From Treponema sp. (lineage in GTDB: Bacteria > Spirochaetota > Spirochaetia > Treponematales > Breznakiellaceae), in the NCBI GenBank assembly GCA_031264395.1, contig JAISEB010000250.1, positions 1 to 8,655 on the forward strand: DNA of 8,655 nucleotides, given 5' to 3'. The notes under the pieces were generated by a model that was not told the origin of the DNA, made no database searches, and was given only the letters and a program-made list of their open reading frames with translations. This document shows positions 1-7,100 of the stretch, one piece after another; the stretch's first letter is position 1; each line of letters begins with the position of its first letter. Position numbers and translations under genes: made by a program.

Positions 1-283
1 GCGCAAGCGGGGGCATTTTGAACCAGCGGTCGCGGAAACGCCTCATCGCGGTCTTCAGGGCCTCGAAGGACTCCTGCACCTGAACGGTGATAACGCGGGT
101 CCGTTCCGCCTCGTCCGACGCCTTTTGCAGCAGTTCCTGCGCCGGAGCGAAAAGCAGCCCCAGATCGGTAAACTCCGCCGCGGGAATGCCCCATGCGGCC
201 CGCCGTTCCGCGGTCATATAGCCAATCCAGTTACGGCACATCGCCAGAATCTCCGAACGGGGGCCGGGCAGCCAGTCGCTCAT
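1..283 (-). CDS. Uncharacterised protein, N-terminal 94 residues (truncated by window edge)
   Basis: The frame runs open from an ATG at 283-281 to the left edge, giving 94 codons and no stop, so the 3' part lies outside the window. The protein begins MSDWLPGPRSEILAMCRNW and continues with a WGIP motif near residue 35, a predicted helical stretch rich in Ala, Glu and Arg, and then RDRWFKMPPLA at the end of the visible part. No signal peptide or membrane segment is visible, so it is probably cytoplasmic. It resembles a family of uncharacterised proteins I recall from gut treponemes that share the MSxWLP start, the WGIP motif and the RD-RxFK-PPL segment; I know of no assigned function and give none. 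The start is well fixed: AAGGAGG lies 7 nt upstream, preceded by a perfect -10 box. Base composition matches the neighbouring genes. The coding call is fairly secure; family membership is from memory. Confidence 0.82.
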   Translation of the reverse strand, partial: MSDWLPGPRSEILAMCRNWIGYMTAERRAAWGIPAAEFTDLGLLFAPAQELLQKASDEAERTRVITVQVQESFEALKTAMRRFRDRWFKMPPLA

Positions 284-290
284 ATACGTT

Positions 291-297
291 CCTCCTT
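291..297 (-). promoter_or_regulatory. Strong Shine-Dalgarno of the left-edge gene
   Basis: On the minus strand AAGGAGG is followed by 7 nt and then ATG (283-281). It is a full match to the anti-SD core at good spacing. It is the best ribosome binding site in the window and decides the start of the truncated gene. Confidence 0.85.
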
Positions 298-306
298 GTG
301 GTTTGC

Positions 307-326
307 TTCCGGCCCGGGAGCCGGAA
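307..326 (-). promoter_or_regulatory. 5'-UTR hairpin of the left-edge gene
   Basis: TTCCGGC (307-313) and GCCGGAA (320-326) are perfect 7-bp inverted arms with a 6-nt loop. The predicted transcription start on the minus strand is about 327, so this hairpin would sit at the extreme 5' end of the mRNA, about 10 nt before the Shine-Dalgarno. Hairpins at this position often protect transcripts from 5'-dependent decay; whether this one does is inference. Confidence 0.5.
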
Positions 327-351
327 TGTCCGGATTATACGCCCGGACATT
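325..351. promoter_or_regulatory. 9-bp inverted repeat framing the -10 box (operator-like dyad)
   Basis: AATGTCCGG (325-333) and CCGGACATT (343-351) are perfect reverse complements separated by 9 bp. On the minus strand the spacer holds the TATAAT box (339-334). The dyad spans roughly -24 to +2 of the predicted promoter, a typical place for a repressor operator. It could also fold as a hairpin in RNA read through from further upstream. No regulator gene is visible in the window. Confidence 0.6.
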
Positions 352-361
352 GCTGTTGGAA
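334..361 (-). promoter_or_regulatory. Predicted sigma70 promoter of the left-edge gene
   Basis: On the minus strand a perfect TATAAT (339-334) is preceded at 16 bp by the weak -35 candidate TTCCAA (361-356), which matches 3 of 6 consensus bases. Predicted transcription start is near 327, giving a leader of about 43 nt. The -35 candidate lies inside the first unit of the 21-bp tandem array (350-370). A weak -35 with a perfect -10 suggests dependence on an activator or on upstream contacts. Confidence 0.6.
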
Positions 362-580
362 TCCCGGGCTTTTGGGTTACAAGCCGGGACTATCGAGGTA
401 AAAGCCAGGACTATTGAATTGGAATCCCCGGCTGTTGGGTTACAAGCCGGGACTTTCAAGCCGGAATCCCGGACTTTTGAGGCAAAAGCCGGGACTTTTA
501 AGCTGGAATCCCCGGCTGTTGAGGTAAAAGCCGGGACTATAAAGCCGGAATCCCCGGCCGTTGAATTGAAAGCCGGGACA
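350..580. repeat. Tandem array, 11 units of 21 bp, alternating S and K types
   Basis: Eleven units start at 350, 371, 392, 413, 434, 455, 476, 497, 518, 539 and 560, all exactly 21 bp with no indels. Two types occur. S units (1, 4, 6, 8, 10) carry GGAATCCCCGGCT or a variant. K units (2, 3, 5, 7, 9, 11) carry AAGCCGGGACT or a variant. The order is S K K S K S K S K S K. CCCGGCT of most S units is the reverse complement of AGCCGGG in the next K unit, so neighbouring pairs can form 7-bp GC-rich hairpins with an 11-nt loop (for example 427-433 with 445-451). Unit 6 is a variant. The array lies 67-297 bp upstream of the left-edge gene. Degenerate related sequence at about 308-349 may be decayed units. 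There are no unique spacers, so it is not CRISPR. Confidence 0.9.
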
Positions 581-594
581 ACATGCGCTATATA
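566..594 (+). promoter_or_regulatory. Predicted sigma70 promoter reading away from the array
   Basis: TTGAAA (566-571), 17 bp, then TATATA (589-594): good boxes at ideal spacing. Its -35 is inside the last array unit. The predicted start near 601 would give a transcript crossing the poly-G tract at about +42 to +56. No convincing gene follows before uvrA, so the product could be a noncoding RNA or a long leader running toward uvrA. TATATA is self-complementary, but no good -35 is seen for the opposite direction. Confidence 0.45.
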
Positions 595-641
595 CGGGGT
601 GTTATGATCTGTATCAGGAAAAATTACGCTATATGTATGGC

Positions 642-656
642 GGGGGGGGGGGGGGG
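642..656. repeat. Homopolymeric G tract, 15 G
   Basis: Fifteen consecutive G after GGC and before TAATTC. Runs this long are prone to slipped-strand mispairing, and poly-G tracts of variable length control tpr expression in Treponema pallidum. Here the tract lies about 40 bp downstream of the predicted plus-strand transcription start and about 360 bp upstream of the minus-strand left-edge gene. It also falls in frame in a short plus-strand reading frame (from ATG 604 or 637) that I do not accept as a gene. The length seen is one state and may be a consensus of mixed lengths. Confidence 0.9.
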
Positions 657-807
657 TAATTCTTTACCGTACAAGGAATTACAGAGAGCCATACGGGTAA
701 AGCGCCGCCTTTTCCGGTTTTCACGAACACCGCTATACCCCCGTACAGAAAAAAATCAACATACCGCGCAAACAGCAATGCCCATTACCCGCAATAATTC
801 CGAATAC

Positions 808-947
808 AAAACAACCGCGGACAACACCGACCACACGGACAAAACATACATTTGAAACTAAAAGCCCGTCCTGTCCGCGGTTATAATTCTTAAAACAACC
901 ACGGACGGCACGGACCACACGGACAAGATATACATTTGAAACTAAAA
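808..947. repeat. Two 56-bp direct repeats (808-863, 892-947) with ACGGAC 9-bp period
   Basis: The copies match at 50 of 56 positions and start 84 bp apart. Each begins AAAACAACC, then has three hexamers of the ACGGAC type every 9 bp (817, 826 and 835 in copy 1), then an identical AT-rich tail, ATACATTTGAAACTAAAA. Between them TGTCCGCGGTT (872-882) is an exact inverted copy of AACCGCGGACA (813-823). An inverted version of the 9-bp periodic block recurs at 1061-1087. This looks like a dispersed intergenic repeat family; its copy number elsewhere cannot be judged from the window. Confidence 0.8.
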
Positions 948-990
948 CTCCGTGAAACTCCGTTCCCTCTGTGGTTCATTTCTTCTTTCC

Positions 991-1165
991 TTCTTCTTCA
1001 ACTTCTTCGACTTCTTCGACCTTGCGGTAAATTCTTTCTTCAAAACATGCCGCTTCAAAATGTCCGTCCTGTCCGTTCTGTCCGTGGTTTTTTTTCTTCC
1101 CTGTTTTCTTCAACTTCTTCAACTTCTTCGACTTTTCGGTAAATTCTTTCTTCAAACCATGCCGC
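991..1165. repeat. Duplicated pyrimidine-rich element (991-1053, 1104-1165)
   Basis: Two copies of about 62 bp share three TTCTTCRAC-type 9-mers, followed by CGGTAAATTCTTTCTTCAAA and ATGCCGC with few differences. Between them lie three TGTCCGTNN 9-mers (1061-1087) and a run of 8 T (1088-1095). The plus strand from about 961 to 1024 is almost entirely C and T. Read on the minus strand this gives Lys/Glu/Val-rich low-complexity peptides, which is a by-product of the repeat and not evidence of coding. Confidence 0.75.
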
Positions 1166-1179
1166 CCCATTTCCTCAAC

Positions 1180-1209
1180 TTGAACGGCTCCCGCTTCCCG
1201 GGTTATGCT
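1180..1209 (+). promoter_or_regulatory. Candidate uvrA promoter
   Basis: TTGAAC (1180-1185), 18 bp, then TATGCT (1204-1209), matching 4 of 6 bases in each box. The expected transcription start is about 1216-1217, which coincides with the preferred uvrA ATG. No SOS (LexA) box of the E. coli or Bacillus type was seen by eye in the 100 bp upstream. Confidence 0.4.
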
Positions 1210-1216
1210 TGACGGC

Positions 1217-4117
1217 ATGGATAAACTCATCATCAAGGGCGCGCGGGAACACAATCTGAAGAACATCGATCTTGAGCTGCCCAGGGATAAACTCATCGTC
1301 GTGTCGGGGCTTTCCGGTTCGGGGAAGAGTTCCCTGGCCTTTGACACGATCTTTGCCGAGGGGCAGCGGCGCTATGTCGAAAGCCTTTCGGCCTATGCCC
1401 GGCAGTTTCTGGGCCGCATGGACAAGCCCGACCTTGATTATATCGAAGGACTTTCCCCGGCCATTTCCATAGAGCAGAAAACCACCCACCGCAACCCCAG
1501 GTCCACCGTGGGAACAGTCACCGAAATTTACGACTACTACAGGCTCCTCTATGCCCGCATCGGCGTTCCCCACTGCCCGAGGTGCGGCAGGGAAATAAAA
1601 GAACAGGCGCTTGACTCCATCATCGAAACCATCATGCAGATGGGAAAAGGGGACCGTGTGCAGCTTCTTGCCCCGGTAATACGCGGCAAGAAGGGGGAGC
1701 ACCGCAATATCATAGACAGCGCCCGCAAGGCCGGTTTTGCCCGCGCCCGCGTAGACGGGGTGCCGGTGAATCTTGACGAGGACATCAGGCTTGACAAGCA
1801 GAAGAAGCACACCATCGAGATAATCGTGGACCGCCTTGTTGTCGCCGACGGCATACGCAGCCGTCTTGCCGAATCGGTGGAAACGGCCCTTGACACCGCC
1901 GACGGGATCATGCTGGTTCTTGCCCAGAAACAGGGGGAGGGGAAGAGTACCGAATACTTTGTCTCCCAGAAGAACGCGTGCCCCGACTGCGGCATTTCCA
2001 TTCCCGAACTGCAGCCCCGCCTTTTTTCCTTTAACAATCCCTTCGGGGCATGCCCCGGCTGTTCGGGCCTTGGGGTAAAACTCGAATTTGATCAGGACCT
2101 TGTCATTCCCGACAGGAGCCTTTCCTTTAACGAAGGCGGCTGCGTCCCCTACAACCCGGACAGCGCCTGGCACCGCAGCCGCTTCGAAAGCCTTGCCAAA
2201 CATTACAAATTCAGCCTTGATACCCCCTTTAAGGATCTTCCCAAAAAAATAATGAGCGCCCTGCTCTACGGCACAAGCGACGACATCAAGGTCCGCTACG
2301 AGAACAGGGACGGCACGGGGCACTTTGAATACAACTCTCCCTTTCCCGGCGTTCTTGAAGATCTCAAGCGCCGCTACCTTGAAACCCAGTCCACGGGGAT
2401 CAAGGAATGGCTTGAAAAATTCATGAGCCAGAAACCGTGCGAAGACTGCGGGGGCAGGCGGCTTAAACCAGAGGCGCTTGCGGTAACGGTAGGGGGAAGG
2501 AGCATATGGGAGCTTGCCTCTCTTTCCGTTACCGATTCCCTTAAATTTTTCGAGTCGGTTAAATTCGGCCAGAATGAAAGAAAGATAGCCGGACAGATCC
2601 TCAAGGAGATAAACGCGAGGCTTGGCTTCATGAAAAACGTCGGCCTTGATTATCTTACCCTGGAGCGGAAGTCCGCGACGCTTTCGGGCGGGGAGGCCCA
2701 GCGCATAAGGCTTGCCACGCAGATAGGCTCCAGCCTTGTCGGGGTGCTCTACATTCTGGACGAGCCTTCCATCGGCCTTCACCAGCGGGACAACCAGCGG
2801 CTCATCGACACGCTCCTGTACCTCCGCGATCTGGGGAACACCCTTATCGTGGTTGAGCACGACGAACAGACCCTCCGCACCGCCGACCACATCGTGGATC
2901 TGGGGCCCGGCGCCGGGGTGCACGGCGGCAGGGTAATAGCGCAGGGAAGCCCCAAAGAGGTGATGAAGGTAAAGGAAAGCCTCACCGGCCGCTACCTTTC
3001 GGGAAGCCTCGCCATGGAGGTTCCCCGTGAAAGGCGGCGGGGAAACGGCGGCTTCATACGCCTTAAAGGGGTTACCGAGCACAACCTCAAAAACATCAAC
3101 GTCGATATTCCCCTGGGCGTTTTTACCTGCATCTCGGGCGTTTCAGGTTCGGGAAAATCGACGCTGCTTTCCGACGTGCTCTACCCCGCGCTTGCCAACA
3201 AGGTGTACGGATCGGTACGCCCCGAAGGGCACTACCGCGAGCTTTCGGGCGCCGAATATATAGACAAGGTAATAGACATTGATCAGAGTCCCATAGGAAG
3301 AACGCCCCGTTCGAATCCCGCGACCTATGTAGGCGTCTTTACGGCGATACGGGATCTCTTCGCGGGCCTTCCCGAATCGAAGATGCGCGGCTACAGGCCC
3401 GGGCGTTTTTCTTTTAACGTAAGGGGCGGGCGCTGCGAAAACTGCCAGGGCGACGGGACCATCAGGATAGAGATGAATTTCCTTCCCGACGTGTACATCA
3501 CCTGCGATGTCTGCCGGGGAAAGCGTTTCAACAAGGAAACGCTGGAGATACGCTTCAAGGGGAAAAACATCGCCGACGTTCTTGACATGACCATTGAGGA
3601 AGCGGCGGAATTTTTCGAGTATATTCCCCATGTGGCCCGCAAGATGGACACCCTCCTTTCGGTGGGGCTCGGTTATGTCAAGCTGGGCCAGTCCGCGCTG
3701 ACCCTTTCGGGCGGGGAGGCCCAGCGCGTAAAACTTGCCCTGGAACTTTCCAAGCGGTCAACGGGAAAAACTTTCTACATTCTTGACGAGCCTACCACGG
3801 GCCTTCACTTTGCCGATGTCAAACAGCTCATGGAGGTGATACAGCGTCTGGTGGATCAGGGGAACACGGTGGTGATGATAGAGCACAACCTCGACGTGCT
3901 TCTGCAGGCCGATCACCTCATAGATCTGGGGCCTGAAGGAGGGGACAAGGGCGGGGAAATTATCGTGACGGGAACCCCCGAGGAAGTCATTACGCATCCT
4001 TCCTCGTATACGGGCGTATATATGAAAGATCTTCTGGACCAAAGGGCCGAAAGGCCGGGATCGGGGCGCAGGGGCGCGCCGGGGGCGGCCCGGTCCGGGA
4101 GCCGCCGCGTTTCATAG
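1217..4117 (+). CDS. uvrA: UvrABC system protein A (excinuclease ABC subunit A)
   Basis: UvrA is the ATPase that scans for bulky DNA lesions and loads UvrB in nucleotide excision repair in the cytoplasm. The 966-residue protein has two ABC cassettes. The first has Walker A GLSGSGKSS (residues 31-39), signature LSGGEAQR (489-496) and Walker B ILDEPSIGLH. The second has Walker A GVSGSGKST (641-649), signature LSGGEAQR (830-837) and Walker B ILDEPTTGLH. Zinc-binding Cys pairs are intact: C120/C123 with C255/C258, C279/C282 with C408/C411, and C740/C743 with C763/C766. I chose ATG 1217 because MDKLIIKGAREHNLKNI is the usual family start; ATG 1205 would add MLDG. Neither has a real Shine-Dalgarno. 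The protein is slightly longer than the usual 940 or so residues, mainly from an Arg/Gly/Ala-rich C-terminal tail after KDLLDQ. It ends 4 nt before the lptD-like gene and probably shares its mRNA. Confidence 0.98.
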   Translation: MDKLIIKGAREHNLKNIDLELPRDKLIVVSGLSGSGKSSLAFDTIFAEGQRRYVESLSAYARQFLGRMDKPDLDYIEGLSPAISIEQKTTHRNPRSTVGTVTEIYDYYRLLYARIGVPHCPRCGREIKEQALDSIIETIMQMGKGDRVQLLAPVIRGKKGEHRNIIDSARKAGFARARVDGVPVNLDEDIRLDKQKKHTIEIIVDRLVVADGIRSRLAESVETALDTADGIMLVLAQKQGEGKSTEYFVSQKNACPDCGISIPELQPRLFSFNNPFGACPGCSGLGVKLEFDQDLVIPDRSLSFNEGGCVPYNPDSAWHRSRFESLAKHYKFSLDTPFKDLPKKIMSALLYGTSDDIKVRYENRDGTGHFEYNSPFPGVLEDLKRRYLETQSTGIKEWLEKFMSQKPCEDCGGRRLKPEALAVTVGGRSIWELASLSVTDSLKFFESVKFGQNERKIAGQILKEINARLGFMKNVGLDYLTLERKSATLSGGEAQRIRLATQIGSSLVGVLYILDEPSIGLHQRDNQRLIDTLLYLRDLGNTLIVVEHDEQTLRTADHIVDLGPGAGVHGGRVIAQGSPKEVMKVKESLTGRYLSGSLAMEVPRERRRGNGGFIRLKGVTEHNLKNINVDIPLGVFTCISGVSGSGKSTLLSDVLYPALANKVYGSVRPEGHYRELSGAEYIDKVIDIDQSPIGRTPRSNPATYVGVFTAIRDLFAGLPESKMRGYRPGRFSFNVRGGRCENCQGDGTIRIEMNFLPDVYITCDVCRGKRFNKETLEIRFKGKNIADVLDMTIEEAAEFFEYIPHVARKMDTLLSVGLGYVKLGQSALTLSGGEAQRVKLALELSKRSTGKTFYILDEPTTGLHFADVKQLMEVIQRLVDQGNTVVMIEHNLDVLLQADHLIDLGPEGGDKGGEIIVTGTPEEVITHPSSYTGVYMKDLLDQRAERPGSGRRGAPGAARSGSRRVS

Positions 4118-4121
4118 GGAC

Positions 4122-7100
4122 ATGAAAAAAGGCCGCCTGTGGTGCACGCGTACGCTTCTCTTTGTCCTCTGCGGCGCGGCCTTTGTTTTTTCCCTTCCCG
4201 CGCAGGACGCGGGGCTTGCGGGCGAAGCGGCGGAGCCGGGCGAAAGCGCCCCCGCCACAGAGGGCGAAACCCCGCCCGCCGATCCCGATTTGTCCGTTTA
4301 CGAGCTTGACATTAAAACTTCCACGCTTACCGAACTTGCCTCCTGGTGCCGGACGGTGGGGCTTTCCGACGCGGGAAGCAGGGAAGATCTGGCGCGGCGG
4401 CTCCGGGATTATTACGTGCTGGAATCCCCGCCCGCCGGAGCCGTCCAGCCGGGAAGGCGGGTAATAACCATTGAATCGGCCCGGACTTCCGAATATTTTA
4501 CGCTGGAGGCGGTTAACGAGGAATATGCGCGGCTGCGGGGAAACGTCGTCGTGAGCCTCAAGGAGGGAAGCGCCGCACACAGGATCAGCGCCCGCGAGAT
4601 CCTCTACAACCGGACAAGAAACATCATGACCGCTTCAGGCGGCGTTGAGTACGAGCGGGAGCAGGAAGACACAATCGAGACCTTCAAGGGGGAATCGATA
4701 ACGGTGAACCTTGACAACTGGGCCGGCGTTTTTCTCGCGGGCTTTTCGGAGCGTTCCGACAAGGGCGACGATACGGCCTACCGTTTTTCGGGAACCGTCA
4801 TTTCCCGCAGCGGCGACGAGGTAACGGTCCTTACCGACGCCGAAATAAGCAACGCGAAAAATACCGATTCGCTGTGGTCCCTCAAGGCGTCCAAACTGTG
4901 GCTGCTTCCCGGCTCCGATTTCGCCCTCTTCAACGCCGTGCTCAAGGTGGGCGAAATCCCGGTGCTGTACATTCCCTTTCTTCACATTCCCGCCGACGAA
5001 ATTATCTTTCATCCTGTGCTTGGCTACCGTTCCCGCGAGGGGAGTTTTCTCCAGACTACCACCTATCTTTTGGGAAGGCCCAAAGCGTCTTCCGCTACGG
5101 AAAGTTCCGTTTCAAAGATATTCGGGGGCGGCGGGGAATCGGAAAAGAGGCGTGAAGGGATCTTCCTTCGCAGTACCGGGAAGAAGGTCCGCAATACCGA
5201 AGAGCCCACCCTTAAAACCATTCTCGATCTTTACGCGAAACTGGGCGTTTACCTGGGAACGGACCTCACCATTCCGGCCAGCGGGAATCTGGGGCTCCTG
5301 GACGTTTCGGCGGGCCTGGGGTTCAGCCGCACGCTTGCGCACCTTACGGACGGTTCCTATTCGCCCTTTGCCCCCGCCTACGACGGGCAGAGCGACTGGA
5401 ACCGTTCCCGCCTTATTTCCTGGGACGTTCCCTTCCGTTACCGCTTCAACGCGTCGGGATCTTTTTCCGGCGGGGCAGGATCGTTTACCTGGGCGCTGCC
5501 CTATTATTCCGATCCCTATACGGACCGTGATTTTCTTGATCGGTCCGAAGAGATGGACTGGATGCACATCGTGCAGGAAGGGGCCTCCATCATGGATACG
5601 GAAGCCAGCGAAACGGAAATCCAGAATTTCGAGTGGCGCGTTTCAGGATCGTTCAATCCGAATTTTCCCGGCCTTGCCCCCTATGTTTCCGCCTTTTCCA
5701 TATCGGGCCTTTCCAGCGCCGTCGCCTTCAGGACGCGGGAAGTGGGCGCGTCGCATTCGTCCTTCAGGCAGGATTCCCCTTCAAACAAATTTTTCTTTCC
5801 CGATAAATTCACCATTTATTCAATAAACACTTCCGTCGCCGGGACCCCCTTTTCATGGACCGCCTCCGGGATAAACACCGAAACGGCCCCCGCCGAAGAG
5901 GCGGGAACGGGCCCGCTTCTTCCCGGGGTCCCCATTGCCCCGTGGCCCGCCGCCGGGGACGACGGGCGGCAAACGGACGGCGGCGGAGGGCTCGCCCCCC
6001 CTTCCCTTAACCAGCGTTTCGATCTTCCCCTTTCAGGCGGCCCCCGTTTTTCCATTGATTACAGGCTGAACCCGTCCTCCGCGACGGAACTCCAGTGGCG
6101 TTCGGCGGAAGTGGGAACCTACACCAACTGGCAGACGGCCGGCGACATAGACTGGAGCGAGATTTCTTCGGTGATGTCCGTTTTCAGGGGGGAAGGAAGT
6201 CTTGGCTTTACCCTGGATCATACAGGCGGCGGCGCGTATACCACCGCCGTAACCTTCAGCGGGACCGCCGCCTGGCAGGACTTCGCCTTTCTCAATACCG
6301 ACGCCGAGGAATTTTCCACATCGGGGACAGCCGATCCCGCAAAGGTGCGGGCGGCCAGGGAGCGGAACTACAGTTCGACCTATTATACCACGTCGTTCGA
6401 TTACTCCACCCGGCTGCGGCCCTTTTATCAAAGCAGCGTCTGGGGGGACACAAGCCTTACCTACGGCGCGCGGGGTCTTATGGCGCGGACTGAATTTGTC
6501 GCCGGTTCGGGCAATGATCCCGAATGGAAGACGATATACGGCGCGTGGGACAAAGAGAGCCTTGAGTCCCACCAGATTGCCGCGAACATTGCCGCCCGGA
6601 TCATGGACAAGGCCCAGACGCTTGTCCTCAGCGCGGATCTTCCCCCGGAAGAGATCATCCTTTCGGGGAACGCCACCGCCAGGGCCTGGATATCCGAGAC
6701 CAACGCCAACGTGAAATTTTTCCCCGAAGGCCGGGACGAGGCGAACAACGACAAGCGGTATCTGGATTTTTTGTACAGCACCGAAACCCTCCGCTTCGGG
6801 GACACCGGGAGCCTTCAGCAGTATATGATCTACGATCCCCATAAAAAAGTTTTTACCACCCTGACGACAACCCTTGCCCTTGGGGGCCTTTCGGCGTCCT
6901 ATACCGCGGCCCGCATGATGCCTTACCGCCTTGAAACCACCCCCCCCATAGGCTGGGTTACCAGCGGGGACGAAACCCTCTGCCCCCGTGATTTTACGCT
7001 GGGCTATGTAAAATCCCTTGGGCCGAAAAAACTCTGGGATGACAGGCTGTCCCTTTCTTTCAACATCAACACAAGTTTTAATGTCGATCTTCAGCGTTTT

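Noticed and set aside
350..580. CRISPR array
   Set aside because: Units are contiguous 21-mers without unique spacers, and no cas gene is in the window.
125..607. Plus-strand 160-codon reading frame with 7-residue repeats
   Set aside because: It runs antisense through the well-supported left-edge gene and then through the 21-bp array, whose length being a multiple of 3 creates the heptads automatically. It has no ribosome site or recognisable domain.
583..855. Short plus-strand frame containing the poly-G tract (would be phase-variable)
   Set aside because: Downstream of the G run it reads through the dispersed ACGGAC repeat, has no good Shine-Dalgarno and no protein-like composition. The G run is reported as a DNA feature instead.
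852..887. TTGAAA and TATAAT as a promoter
   Set aside because: The boxes are 24 bp apart, far from the 16-18 bp needed, and no better -35 partner for TATAAT (882-887) was found.
1061..1095. Rho-independent terminator ending in 8 T
   Set aside because: The sequence before the T run is a direct 9-bp repeat lacking self-complementary arms, so no stem forms.
1205..1216. uvrA starting at ATG 1205
   Set aside because: It would add MLDG before the usual family start, and the candidate -10 box would overlap the start codon. Kept only as an alternative.
976..1347. Minus-strand frame rich in Lys/Glu/Val
   Set aside because: Low-complexity translation of the TTCTTCRAC repeats, overlapping the start of uvrA antisense.
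1175..3082. 635-codon minus-strand open frame
   Set aside because: Complete antisense shadow of uvrA, produced by GC-rich codon usage. Its translation shows no family motifs, while the plus strand has every UvrA motif.
6033..6842. 269-codon minus-strand open frame, and a similar one at 3990-4580
   Set aside because: Antisense shadows of the lptD-like gene and of the uvrA-lptD junction, without recognisable domains or ribosome sites.
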